From the NCBI RefSeq assembly GCF_019649055.1, contig NW_026570224.1, forward strand, positions 1,488,001-1,552,000: a DNA stretch of 64,000 nucleotides, in the 5' to 3' direction. Both the position numbers and the translations under genes were made by a program. Source of the stretch: Paramacrobiotus metropolitanus (lineage: Eukaryota > Tardigrada > Eutardigrada > Parachela > Macrobiotidae). Below the pieces are notes generated by a model, which worked only from the letters and a program-made list of their open reading frames with translations, searched no databases and had not been told where the DNA came from. Positions 12,426 to 25,336 of this stretch are shown here, one piece after another (the stretch's first letter is position 1; the number at the start of each line of letters is the position of its first letter).

Positions 12426-14628
12426 ATGTCTTTTACTGCTTCAGCAGTTACACCTTGCGGCCCGAAAGTTCTATCGCTATCCCACCTGACCGTTAGGTTT
12501 CACAGCACCACGGGATCTGGAAAACACGGTACGTGTTGTATTTTATTGTTTTTGATTTTGCTGTTTGATTACTTTCTGTTGGACTAGTCACTAGCTCGAT
12601 ACAAACAATGCAACTGACCGTGCGGAAAATGTTTGGCTAGATGAAAAACAATCCGGGACAACATTCCTGTCTGCACGCGCTATCGTCGAGAATTCTCCCA
12701 AAGATCTTCAGCCATACTTGAGGCTTATTAGAGCCGACAAACCAGCTGGTAAGTACAATTTGTTTCTTTAGTAAAGTGGCGCAGAAGGTTTTTGTTTTGT
12801 AAAACTTTTGGTTCTATAAGTTGTGCATATATATCAGTTTATTTATATGTGATGGATTTGTTATTTTGCTCTTCATCGTGTTGGTTGAATACTGTTAATA
12901 AATAATGTTAGTAGGTACAGCTTTTTGTGGCACCGGTTGATCTAGCGTTTTTTTAGGCACATGGCTGCTTTATTGGCCTTGCGCTTGGAGCATTGCCCTC
13001 GCGGCTAATCCCGGTGGTCTACCGGATGTGAAAATGTTGACTTTGTTCGGTCTTGGAGCATTCTTAATGCGTGGTGCCGGATGTATTATTAATGACATGT
13101 GGGACAGGGATTTCGATAAAAAGGTTAAAATTTTTTACTCAGCTTGTTTATGAACGATTCTCCTTGAATATTTTTTGTGTTACCATATAATACCGTTTTG
13201 CGATTTTTTTGCAATAATGTCATCGAACATGAAACAAAGCGAGCGTTTCTGGAAAGGCGTCGACTGTGTTGGTTCTCTTGTTTACTACTTACACAAACCG
13301 CTTCTGACTTTGAATTGTTTACGTCAAGTACTAACATTATTGTTCCGCTGGGGTTTAATCCTGATCGTAGCAACAACAAATTCATATACAAGCGAAAACG
13401 TTTCTTAGAAAATTTTTAATTGGGTAATGTTTTTCTAGGTGGCCAGGACTCGTGAACGGCCTCTGGCGTCTGGAGAAATCCAGTTTTTACCGGCATTAAT
13501 ATGGTTAGGAGGTCAACTCGGTCTTTCACTCGCTGTTCTGTCCCAGTTCAACTGGTTTAGGTACTGAAGCTTTATCACATTTTCCTGCACTTCAACACAT
13601 TCTTTTCTGGTCTTTTTTAGTATTATACTTGGAGCGTCCTCTTTGGGAATTGTTGTTACTTATCCGCTTTTCAAACGGTTCACGTTTTATCCACAGCTGG
13701 CTTTAGGTAACCCTGCTGCGGTTTGTGGTTATGCAAAAAGCCACATTTTTCTTCTGTAATTAAATTTTAGTTATTAGAACGCGGTAGACAGTGTTTACTT
13801 CGTACAGGTCTGGCATTCAACTGGGGAGCATTATTAGGATACGCAGCTGTCCGTGGTTATATCGATCCGTATTCCGTGGTGCCGTTATATCTTGCTGGTG
13901 TTTGTTGGACTATGGTTTACGATACAATTTATGCTCATCAGGTAAAGGCATACTTCCTACGAAAAATGATTTCCGCATTTTTTAAGTTTCTGTCATAAAA
14001 ATGTTATCACCACGAAATATTGTGGATTATTGGGGACTGGCTTAAAGGGTTTTAAGAACTGATAACGAACACTGAGAAAATACTCAAGTTGACAATGTTA
14101 GAAAATCGAACTAATCGTGGACCGTAGTTGCATCATATACTTTTAGATTGATAAATTTCTTCTGTTGATGAAGCTCCACAGCTCTGTTTGAAACTAACAA
14201 ACATCGTCTTCTCCATTAGGTCTCACTGTAAATATTTTCTTTGTCAGGATAAAGTGGACGACGCTCTGATAGGCATCCGATCAACGGCATTGAAATTTGG
14301 TGAACGAACACCGCTTATATTGTGGGAGTTCAGTGCAGCGATGCTGTTTTCCCTGGGTGTCAGCGGCTATATGGCCGGTCTGGCCTGGCCATATTTCATG
14401 GGTTTGGTCGGTGCAGCTGGACATTTGACATATCAGTCATTTGGTTTGAAAATGGATGATCCCGCTGACTGTTGGGAGAAGTTTAAATCCAATCATTATT
14501 TGGGTGCGCTCATTTTCTTGAGCATCGTAGCCGGGAATCTCTTGCGTTCTCAAGATAGCGAAAAGGAAAGACAAGAATGGAGAAAGGCGGTTGCTCGAAA
14601 TTTTCCTTGGCGCAACAGTGAAAGCTGA
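12426..14628 (+). CDS. COQ2: 4-hydroxybenzoate polyprenyltransferase, mitochondrial (COQ2)
   Basis: Exons 12426-12528, 12641-12748, 12957-13123, 13439-13560, 13621-13706, 13808-13941 and 14248-14628 join to 1101 nt, 366 residues. COQ2 attaches the polyprenyl tail to 4-hydroxybenzoate, the committed step of ubiquinone synthesis, in the inner mitochondrial membrane. The first Asp-rich motif is [14 protein letters not shown] (about residue 126), with [12 protein letters not shown] after it; the second is [20 protein letters not shown] (about 240), both intact for prenyl diphosphate/Mg2+ binding. Hydrophobic helices ([26 protein letters not shown] and others) fit the UbiA fold. The N-terminus ([11 protein letters not shown]..., basic, Ser-rich) suits a mitochondrial presequence. 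The acceptor of exon 2 (12640) is the weakest point: it has a poor pyrimidine tract but is the one that keeps phase. Confidence 0.93.
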
Positions 14629-17483
14629 TATGAAACATGATGCACCTATTCCGTTTAGTTGTGATAAGCTGTACGCCTTTATTAAAACAAACTACTTCTG
14701 TGCCGTTTGAAAATGAAAAAATTTCAGGTATTTCAAAGAAATTGCTTTCAGGTTAACAATTACATTCGCCAGCTTGGCGTGTGCCGTGAAATATAGGCGC
14801 AAGACGAATTTGCGTAGGAACGATACGTTACGATTGAGCAGCACATGGTGTTACATGTACTCCGTACTTCAGTATACAGAAAAGAATCTAGAGGTCGGTG
14901 ATTATGTAATTATTTTGACTGGCCTGTTGCTATTTTAGGAAGACGCCATGCTGCAATGTTTTATTTCTAATGGTAAACTATCGGTGGGTCATTGTGATGT
15001 ACTTATCGCTTCAAATAAACTGGCCAACATGTGACGACCGAACAATCGCACGCAAATTCGACATCATCGCGGATGTAAAAGTAAATTATTTTATCAAGTG
15101 TGCTAAAACCCGATGAAATTTTGTGATCAGAATGCGAATCGAAGCTAACGACCCTAATTCATACTGCCAAAGCGGACGTCTACGTATACGATAGCGTCAC
15201 ACTTACGTAGTGTGGTATCCTTTATTGCACCCGGCGCATCTATAGGTCACGTTGGAAATTTGTTTTTTTGATCGCGTATTGTACATGAATAACTATGCTC
15301 ACGACACATGTCATAAAATGCTAATACGATGTCCTCTAGTGTCGAGCAGCAGCAGTCATTTATGACTGTATACTGAATGATATTTTTAGCCACTAGGCAT
15401 CGTTCATAAGGTTATTATAAGCGAGCAGATTGCCGGTATAGTTGAGTGGCGACTTCGTCGCTATTGTTGTGTAAATAAGGTATATGGTTTGCGCGGTGAT
15501 AGTGCGGCATGAGATGAGGATGATTTACCGAATGTCACTAAATCACTCAAGGAGCAAATTCTCTGATAGACCTCAGCGAAAATAGTTGTTGTTAGTCCGA
15601 CCTTTACTGATTAATATTCTATTGACCATACACGGCCCCAGGTGTTGACTGTCAGATCGTTCTACAAGTTATAAACCGTCTATAACTGCGCATAATTACT
15701 CTACGCAAAGGACACGCTTACTGCTGTTTGGGGCGCTGTAAAACTTTATACCTGCAAGCGAGCATTGTAACATATTTTAGTAATTTGTTATTTTACTTTT
15801 GATTCCTGATAAGTGCTACAAGCAGGTATTTTTAGAATGCAAACTCACGTAATTGCACTGCATAATATTGTATTGTCCGCGTATGCCGATATACTTCTAT
15901 ATCCTTGTAGTAAATTGTATTACCACTCCGCAACTTCGGAAAACATTGTACAACTTTTCTCAATAAATTTTTTTGTGACAGCCGATATTTTTTCCTTAAA
16001 ACATTTTGGCATACTGCTGTTCATAAGGGCCACAGTACGATTATTCATTATTGGATACGTATTTAAAGCAAACTATCAACTAGGGTACATGATACTCCAC
16101 TGCTCGACACGAGTTTTGTTTCAGTTACCTTTATTCGAGTATTGTTATCTACCTCGTCTGGATTTTTGTATTTGTTGTTTTAGATAAAAACTATTTTGTA
16201 ATCGTGGAATTTTGCGAAATGTAAGGCAAAACTGCTAACTTACGTAAATTAGTAAATTAGAACAACAGCAGAGTGGTTGTTGGTGTGCTTATGTATGAGT
16301 AAAAGTACCTTTCCGATCTAAAATTTAACAAACTTGTTCTGCAGCAGTGTATGTAGTCTAAAAATCAAATTCGAGATCAAGCCCACTTCCCAATTAAATA
16401 ACACAGTCCTGGTACACGACACGGTATGTTATGCATAATCAGTGCGATTCAAAGTCATCGACTCATGGTCACAGTATTTCTATAAACTGATAAATTTTCG
16501 CGCAGTAGGATAATGAAGACGTTTATATTTTTATGGTTCCGGTTTTGCTGGTGATTGCTCCCTGTATTGGCGTGTAACAAACGATCGTCAGCCGATCCGA
16601 TACGACACTCAGGACGCATGATTGGACACATGGCGAATGGTCAGGTTGCTATTGCACCCAAGTGCGGTCTACTCTCTTTTGATAGGCAAACTTATTTGCA
16701 AGACGCGTGTTGATTTGTCTGATAGGGGGCATATTGCTAATAACTGTGGAGTAAGACGGTAGTCACAGTACTCTCTTCTGCTCGTACGGAATCGTACGGA
16801 ATACAAAAAAAAGTTTTTAGAATCTGGATACCGCATGATCCTTGTCATAAGCGCATAATGCATTTTCAAGCAGTTTTCATTTAGGTCCCCTTAATTTTTC
16901 TCTAGTTGGATTATGAATTTATGATCAGCACTCTCCGGTAAGTCATTATTTGATGCAAATTTAGATGGAAGCCCCAAACAATATTAAAACTGTACGAAAA
17001 AGATTATTTTTTTATAATGTAAGTCACAGCAACAAGCTGTTTTTAGAATTTAACGCGCAGTTTTGCTAATGTAATGATTACAGAATAGTATTGCCCTCAA
17101 GCTAATCCACAATGGAGTGATGTAAAGCAATGCGACGAAGTCGTCAAGTACTGCATAATACAGTGACATTTTTTAAGGTCGCACTACAGTTGACAAGCGT
17201 CGATGTTCGGCCGCAGATTAAGCGGTACGCTTGCCATGTACCCATCTCACTTGGGCCCCTGCTTAATAGTTAATCGTGACTACAATTCTTGAAAGCCCGA
17301 CTGTCATTACGAGTTAGTTGGAGGGTCGATTATTTTGCAGTCGCCCAACCGGCTGTGCAACTCTACAGCTACTGCCGCGGCTGCTGCAATCTGGTGCCAG
17401 CGCTACGAATTTTCCATATTAAGTCATTGGCTGTTACGCCGCGTCGCAATATCATCATCCATCATCAACTGCTGGACGTGATC
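14629..17483. other. Long intergenic region without recognisable genes
   Basis: About 2.8 kb, AT-rich, between COQ2 and the RNF220-like gene. The longest ORF (15813-16187, 124 codons) is rich in Phe, Leu, Tyr and Ile as expected of AT-rich noncoding DNA and has no motif. The last few hundred bases are likely the 5' untranslated and promoter region of the next gene. Confidence 0.35.
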
Positions 17484-20400
17484 ATGAATAATGCATCATT
17501 TCATTTGTCGACTACATCCACAGTTCCCCTTCGTCATCCCATGCTCATGCCTAATCATTCCGCTGAAAGTTCCATTGCGCGTTTGTTATCATCGACGACG
17601 GAGAATTCAGTGTATCACACCGCCGCCATGCAGTCGCCCGCTAACAACAACAATAATATGGGATCAGTGCCATCCACCCCGCAGCACGCTATGAGCTTTC
17701 CCGGCCAACGTGACCTTTTACTGGGGCCCAATGCCATACATTTTCCGTACCTCGGCGCAACATTCAATGGCTTACCGATGTTTCCGACGGGTACTTTTGG
17801 TATGTTTCCATCCTATGGATCTTTTTTCCCCAAATCGCCGGTGCTGGGATCTCCTGTTCCCAATTTTCTTAACGCGTACTTGATGAATAAAGGTTCGTTT
17901 AATGAACAGGGAAAATCCCTCTGTAATTGATCCATCTAGAATTCTTGAATGTTTATTTATTTTTTTATTAGAAGACGAACTCCTTTGGCAAAAACGGAGT
18001 CCGAGTAACTTGCCGGAAAGTCCATTGTCAGGAACCAGCCGGAGTTCTCCCGGTGACATCGTTTCTAGCCATAAAAGTGAGTACTTAAGGTTAATTGTTT
18101 CTCATGAATTGTACGTTCGAAGTCCGTGCCAGTGTATACATAATTATCTAGCACAGAAAATTTACGGAGCGTTTTTCAAAACTGTTTTCGCAACTGTACT
18201 CTGTAGGAGGGTTATCTGTTGTATCGTGCTATGTTTTGGTTAACGGATGAAAAGGTCAAAGCTGTTTGTTAGTTTTCTCGTACTATCCTGTCATGCTACT
18301 GATGAATACGTTTTATGCGAAGCTACAATTAATTGTCTCTGACAGCACAAAACAATGCACGGTTGATCAAAAATTTTTTACATCCTGCTTCGGCCACGAT
18401 GATCACAGCGATACGGTAAATCAACCAATCCAACAATGCTTTAAGATTTCTATTGTCAAAACAGTAATGACACTTCTACGATTATCTAATACATACTAGG
18501 ATTGCTGCAATCAAAACCGCGCGCAACGTAGCTCTACAGCAAGCAGGGAGTGGGAATCAGGACACAAATGCGGCAACAATAGAATAAGATAAGATTTTTG
18601 GAAACAATCTGCGCATACTGGTAGAGAGAGAAGATGGAGTCATTAAATCGTAGTCATTAAATGCATAGCGGGCTGAATTGACTAATCTTGTTTGTCGAAT
18701 TTTTGTGGGTTAAGAGTAGCATGAGTGGAAAGGAGTAGAAACAACACCAGCAGGCCGAAATACCGCCCGTTAATCCATACAAAGACCACCGTGTGGTGCC
18801 TTTACATAATAATGACATTTTGACTTGATTCAAGAGGTGTTCGTGGGGATTGTTCGGCCGCGAGAGAGAACTTGTTAAAAGATGCCGGTGCTAATGAACC
18901 CTGCTAATCAGCTGGAAGACGAGTTGTTCAAGCGTACTTGAAGCGTATTGAAATTGTTTGCCAGTTATCTCGCACCCGAATGCTTCTCACCGGGGAACCG
19001 CTGATTTAATCCGTACTGTATTGTCATTTGTTTTCTTTATTTGCCCACTTCTGTGCGCTGCACAACAGCCGAAGTCAGGGCTCGCTTTCGAAAAGATGGC
19101 ACATAAATGACACCTCGCTTACACATGACAGTCCTGCCAATCGTTAAAAGTTGCTAATGGCTGTGGTTTCTGGACTTTCGGCACATCTGTCCAATGTCCA
19201 TTGTTCTGGCAGAGCAAAAGTACTGTTCGGCAAATTTTACAATTTCAGGTTTCGAAATCGTAGCGTACTATAGAAAATCGTTTGGAGTATGCACAATCGA
19301 TTTTGACCTTTAAAATTTATTGCAGAGCATTAGCGCATGCATGATCGATTAATCATAGGGCAATTATAGATTACGTACGATATGAACCCACTTAATTTAA
19401 GCTGCGACAAAGTGCTTATTGTTTATTACTCTGGTTAGCTACTGAATCTTACCATTAGATGTTTCGGATGGTTACCTAATGTGAACACTAATTACAATTA
19501 CTCTACATACTGCTGCATCAATTTTGCAAATCCTTGTCTGATATGAAATATTTATTGCTACCTAAAAAGTAGCCCGTTTACTTTAGGTCGTTCTTTTCTT
19601 AACGTAGGGGGCTTCAATTTTATAAGGTGTTTTCAAAAATTACGCGCTATTGATTGCTCGTCATTACTTTAATTCATGCCAGCACCAAAAAAGAAACTTT
19701 AAGCAGTCCAGGTTGAAGCGCACCAAAGCGAGCATTCAATACATTCATTTCGCATGCAAATGCACAAAGCAGAATTAACTGTGCTTTATTAATGCTGGAA
19801 GCATTCATGAGATTTTAATATCTCGGTGGAGTTATTTGACAGTTGCTGTAGTGAGTACTGATGAAAAGAACAAAGCCGTCAAATTGAGATGCAGATGTAA
19901 AGATCAATGAATTCCGGCTTAGCCCGAATGGAATCTCAGTTGATTTGCTACGAATCCGCAGACGCGGCAGCGTACACTGGCGAAGTTAGTTATTCTTGAC
20001 TACTCCCGAATAACACTTCCACGCTGAACTATTTTTCTGGGTTTACGACCGAGAACAGAAACAATGGGCCTGATGAGCTTGTGATGGTTGGGAAAATATT
20101 TCACATTTAGTACACCTGGTATGTAGCGGTGGGTTGATAATTCTGTGCAGCACCCAGTAGTTACTTCCAATTAAGCGGAAGGGATACACAATCGTTTTAG
20201 GGACTTTGTCATGGCTTTCATATGATAATAAGGCCTCATGTTGACACGAACGCCTTATTCCCGAGCCACCCAAGCTGCCCCGTGGCCGCTGCACTCCTAC
20301 GGCCATTCAGTAAGGACAAATTTAACGCTTCTCTGATAATCGCTGCAATGACACGGCGGTAAACTTCATTACTAACATGACCTCCTACAAAAAATAGCAA

Positions 20401-23400
20401 AATATCATTAGCACTTATTAGTGCCGTTGTTTAATGCTGTAGCCTGCAGTTGCACTCAGAGAATGACTGTGACTCAGTGGCTTTATGTACAGTATATGAG
20501 TGAAAGTTTTAAAAAAACAGTGATGATGTAATCGCACAACTGGTTTGAAATTGATTATTTCCAGGTTAGAATGCACTAAGAAGTGGCATTTGTTTATCAT
20601 TTGTTTATCGATGAATTTTGTACCCTATGGAGGTACCAGTCTACCCTCTACACCTTGGTTTTAATCAGGGCCGTCGCGAGGTCCGAGGGTAGGGGGGGTG
20701 CGCGGTCGCGCGCCAGTTTTAAAATGGCTCAAAAATTGAAAAAAATCGTAGAAAAGTGGCTCAAAAAAGCCAATTTTCTACGCTTTTCTATTGTAATTTT
20801 CGGTGTGCCAGCGCCAGTTCCATTTTTTCTCGCCAGCGCCAGTTACGCCAGCTCCCGGCGCACCATTTTCCCGTTTTCTCCCTCCGGGAGGGCCCCCCCC
20901 CCTCGCGACGGCCTTGGTTTTAATTATTGAATGCCGATCGACTAGTGTTGCCGTTCGTTACGAAAACGAAAAGTCCTTGAATTTTAGTTATCGTTACGAA
21001 AACTAAAATTCAGATAGTTTTGGTTATCGTAACGAAAACTCTCCGACTTTTCGTTACGGAAAACTCTCCGACTTTTCGTTACGGAAAACTCTCACGACTT
21101 TTCGTTACGGTAACTGAAAGTCACGTTGAATTCGTATGCGTTACGATAACGAATACGAAAACGAAAACATTTTCATTCGGCAACACTAGGCCCGATCCGT
21201 CTTTATACCGAATGTCTTTGAAAAGATCATGACCAGTGGACAGTGACATGCGTTTGTTTGCGGCATTAATAAAGAATATCATGGCAATAGTCAGCACTAA
21301 ATCAACTGTTTTGTATCTCCAGTCATTAACGTGTATTAATTTGTGAATGCGTTAATTTGTCTGCGTGAATAAATTACCGTACTTTGCACAGAATGTTTTG
21401 TCTGTCACCTGATTATTGCATTGCTGAAATGTAAACCGAGCCGTTTTCGAAACAACTAGCCGAATAAAGCAATCGCAAAGTACGGCTGTGTTTTTTTCAG
21501 AGAGGTTTTAGAATTTACGGTACTACTGATGTTCGTAAATCGTAACCCATAGCGTCCACTGACTTGTGAGCATCAAGTAAATGTTGAAATTACAAGAAAA
21601 AGGGCTTGCGTTGGAGCGCAATGGCAGAATGGGACGGGACGCCTTCACGTAAAAGCGATTTATATTCCCGAATTTTGTGTTGTTTGTTATTTTATTGTAA
21701 AGTTTTTACCGGTAGCAGACAAAATTTGATTACAACTTTAGGAAAATCGTGTTGGAGTCTAACTAAGCAGAACAGAAATACTTCTACCAGTCTCCATTGT
21801 GCGCAAGAGATTAAATTTGCTACTGCACACGTTGCATGCGGTGTATATCAGTCGATTCCGATGTTTATCCGGTTACTTATGGTAGATGCCTGGTATTTAA
21901 TCGCATAAAGGTGACCGCCGCGGTATGTGTGAATATCACTGATGTTCAATACAATTGCGCAGATGAATAAGGTGATAAAAGACCGGTGGCAAGAGTTGCA
22001 GGTGTGTGCAAAATGGCCTGAAATGTCGCTTGTATTGATACTTCTCTTTTGTTTCCGCACACTCTAACGGACAACTCAAAAGCACTTCTAAACTTTTCTT
22101 TCTATTTGAGCAGCACACACTTGGCAGTTTTGCTTGTTTGTTGTTGTATCTGAAGTGGCTTTCATGTTGCATCTTTTAAACTCAAGAGATGGATCATTTA
22201 CGTTGATTCAAAACAATAAAGGTAGTTTATTTATTGTACAGCGCTAATAAGGCTTAGGAATTTCATATGCGTATTTCTATACTGGCAGTAATGGGGTCCT
22301 GCTATTTTATGTGCAGTAGTATTGTACAGCACAGAGTCTGTGATATTATTTTAATTATTTTAAGCCGCTAACTGTAGAATTTCAAAAACTGATTGTGCGC
22401 GCGCAACTTTTTGGATCGATTTGGGAAAAAGGTCAAGCCATCAAGGTACAGTTCACGTTTAGTTTCGTACGTTTTAAAAGTTGGAGTCTCGTCACTGCAC
22501 AGCAAATACGGTTAAAATTTTCACTGCCACTTTCATCTGTTACACAATGTTTACGACTATTTTTCAATCTAAGTATATATACAAATTTAGTATACTACTG
22601 TACATAGAAATTGGGTTTGGAGCTGTCTGCTGTAATATTGCGATACAATTCACAAAACGCCTACTTTTGACTTGACCGTAGTGGTGTTGATTGATATGCG
22701 CACTGCTGCATTCGCGATGGTGGAAGCAGAGAGCGCAAAACAGATTTAATCAAGTTGAGCTTGTTAAAGTTTGATTAGTAGGAACCGGCCGATAGATGGT
22801 TAGCAGCATTCTTTTGAGCAGTTAATCTCACCGTAATCTGATTATCGCCCCTTTCGGACAATGTGACAATTCTCCTTTTAATTGATGTGTTGATTAGCAA
22901 TGAGAGCGGTCAGGGAGTTGAGACCGCGGTCGGCAGTTGCTAAAAAGAACAACTCAATCTCTCTCGGCGCAGAATATATCTACATCCCTCGCAACAGCGC
23001 TCTAGTTTACTGACTTTCCAACAAGGAACAGAATGGCACGATCGTTAACCAGCTGTGAAATTCCATTATGCAACCGAGGCTATCAAATAAATCACTTCTT
23101 CCTCCCTGTTCCCTTGTGATCTTTGATATTGTAGCTGTTGGCACATCAGCTCAGCAATCCTCACAAATAAAAGGAGGCTTCCTTTGCTGACCCGACAAAA
23201 TTCAACATGATTTCTTTACCCACCTGCGTAGGCAAATCCTCGCGGGAATAAGATTAGCCATGTGCGTAAAGGAGGCGGCCGCTCTCTTCTGTGAAGCGCC
23301 CGACAGTGCATAGATCCGTTACGCAAAATTTCGTCTATTCCTTCTTCTACAGTAGACTGTTTCTGACTTACAGGATTTTGCCGGAGCCGCTATACCGATC

Positions 23401-24906
23401 AGAACAGTTGTCCAGTTTGTGGACAATCAGTGGTGGGTGCCACGATGCAGGAACACTTCCTGGAAGAATTAAAAGCCTATCGCCAGACTGTGCATAATAT
23501 GGATCCGCAGACCGGCACCCCTGCAGAGCACGTCAAAAGCCGCCACGCGAACTCATTGTCGGCAACGCCCACGGAAATTGATTCGCGCCTCGAAGTATGT
23601 AATCGTAATGGGTAAAATAATCACCCTTCGATTCCCTTATTATTAAATTACCTCTTGCAAAAGCCATACGGCACGCACGCTTGAGATGGTCTTAGCAATT
23701 ATACGTTGTATGGGCTCTGCGCAAGTAATTCTTACAGGACACCATCTCGAAACATGTTCTTGGTGTTAATAGTATTAAGGTGCCGTTTGTAGTATGTACT
23801 GCATACGTATATGTACCCAGAGAACTGTCTGGTAAAATAACTTGTTAATTTATATTTCGTCAGAAACGGATTGCACTGTACTTATCCAACATACCATTTT
23901 GCACAGATATTTTCGAAAGTGCGCAATAACCGGAAGGCTCGGCTGCCCTCTACACATGAACCCTCGCGAACACGTCCCTCCGAAGCCGGTGACCTCCAAA
24001 GAGAACTGCGACATGGATCTCGACACAAACACTTCGAACCACCTCCATCTGATCAAGCACATGGAAGCAGTGAGGAAAAAGAAGATGAACTGATTAATGT
24101 TGATGTGGATAACGGAGATTCAGGTTCTCCGGGAAGAAATAGTGTCGACGAACCGAGTTATTCTAGAGCGTCGTTGGTTGTCTTTAAAAAACATAAGCGA
24201 AAGCTGCAGGATTATGAAGAGTATTCGCCAAGAAATGACGAAGCAACGAGTTGTCCGCTAAGGTCACCAACTGAGACCAAGACAACGGCATGTTCGGAAT
24301 GTCAGGTAAAATGAAAACTAAAATATTTTTATGCCAGTTACGTGTTATAAAAGCTGTGGCGCCTAACGTGCACTATATTGCAAAGAACACCTGCTTACTC
24401 GGTGTGAGTTGCGAAGGTTTCGTTTTGGATGTTATTGTATTAAGACACAGTACGCTTACAGCGTCACCTTTGTAATAGTGTACTGCAGTTTATGCGGACT
24501 AGTAACTGACATCGCTTTAACGGTTTTTATTGTTTTGCAGTTGGATCTTCCAATTACGATACTATATAAAGCTCGTAATTGTCAAAAGCACTGGTACTGT
24601 GGGAAGTGCCGCTCCGAAAAGAATTTGGTAAGGAGCTAATCGTAGTTGGACATCACGCAGAAACAGACTACTGTTCGACGGTTTAGCGTTTTACACACTA
24701 TTATTTAAGTAAACCAATTTGTTACCGCGCCTGTAGGCTTGTCACTCATCTGCGACGGCATAAATAAATCATTTGCATTACTCTCGCTAATTTGTAAATT
24801 CTTTCCGCTAAAATAGTGGAAGCGAATTTTAAAGTTACTGTTATGCTTTGGGTTGTAGATGAAAGACGATCGTTGCATCCGGTGTTGCCAGAACGAAGAT
24901 TCATAA
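17484..24906 (+). CDS. RNF220-like RING-type E3 ubiquitin ligase
   Basis: Exons 17484-17892, 17972-18076, 23374-23594, 23907-24305, 24541-24627 and 24859-24906 join in phase to 422 residues. Landmarks match RNF220 in order: a Pro/Ser/Asn-rich N-terminus, a zinc finger NSCPVCGQSVVGATMQEHFL (RNF220 has a CPxC...EH module here), IFSKVRNNRKARL (RNF220 FLRVRANRQTRL), an acidic region, and a C-terminal RING with C-x2-C-x14-C-x2-H-x2-C-x2-C (CSECQ ... NCQKHWYCGKC) closed by CIRC in the last 16 codons. RNF220 polyubiquitinates SIN3B and supports Wnt and Hedgehog signalling in vertebrates. The RING spacing and end differ: the protein stops 6 residues after CIRC and lacks the GDLRRIYL tail, and I do not find the second vertebrate zinc finger. 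AATAAA occurs at 25104-25109. Identity is inferred from these blocks. Confidence 0.7.
20666..20916. mobile_element. Non-autonomous hAT element (MITE), 251 bp
   Basis: Terminal inverted repeats cagggccgtcgcgag and ctcgcgacggccttg match at 14 of 15 positions. The element is flanked by an exact 8-bp direct repeat, gttttaat (20658-20665 and 20917-20924). An 8-bp duplication and a CAGGG end are hallmarks of hAT transposons. Inside are a second inverted pair around 20750-20790 (gtagaaaa/ttttctac) and G- and C-rich subterminal runs. No transposase is encoded, so mobility would need an enzyme from elsewhere. The perfect duplication suggests a fairly recent insertion. Confidence 0.88.
20942..21189. 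mobile_element. Second small TIR element, hAT-like, with internal tandem repeats
   Basis: Ends ctagtgttgccg and cggcaacactag are perfect 12-bp inverted repeats; TAGTGTTGCC-type ends are common in hAT elements. Flanks are similar but not an exact duplication, so it is older or the edges are off by a base. The interior is built from variants of ttcgttacg/cgtaacgaa in both orientations, including three tandem units of about 27 nt at 21043-21109. It begins 25 bp after the first element ends. Confidence 0.65.
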
Positions 24907-25336
24907 ATTAATGTATCTTGGATTCTCCTTACAAATTTGCTATACATGTGCTATGCGTCTCGCAGCATTTGAGATCGCTGTTGTGTTCGCCGTTATTACT
25001 GATACCATTCTTGTAACCTTGTACACAGATTTTATTACGCTAACTGTTGTGTTCCTGATTCTTTTTACATATTGTATATGCGGCCGGCGGTATTAAAAAT
25101 AATAATAAAACAAAACTGACAGAGTTGTTTTGTGACCTTTGCCATGTAATGGTCCATGCTTTCTGCGTTCGTTCGATGTCCGCATGTGGCATTTTGAAAT
25201 AATAATTTTATGTTTGAATAAAAATAAAACAACACTGGATGATTTAATACATTTCTGTAATCACAAACAGTAATACGTACACTGGTTTTAAAAGAGATAC
25301 TGTTATAAGCAAACATACACATAGGTAGTTTCAGTT
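24907..25336. other. Convergent 3' spacer between RNF220-like and PEBP genes
   Basis: AT-rich; AATAAA at 25104-25109 could serve the plus-strand gene. Short ORFs on both strands have no recognisable content. Confidence 0.35.

Larger units (their letters stand above)
18077..23373 (+). other. 5.3-kb intron of the RNF220-like gene
   Basis: Donor GTGAGT at 18077, acceptor TTACAG at 23373; phase 1 on both sides. By far the longest intron in the window. Apart from the two inverted-repeat elements at 20666-21189 I see only AT-rich sequence and short ORFs without homology. Confidence 0.65.

Noticed and set aside
15813-16187. 124-codon ORF with hydrophobic stretches, at first glance a membrane protein
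   Set aside because: Composition (Phe, Ile, Tyr, Leu, Cys) is what AT-rich noncoding DNA gives by chance; no family motif, no splice context.
20583-20930. 115-codon plus-strand ORF
   Set aside because: It runs straight through the hAT MITE and its flanks; the open frame follows from the element's base composition, not from a gene.
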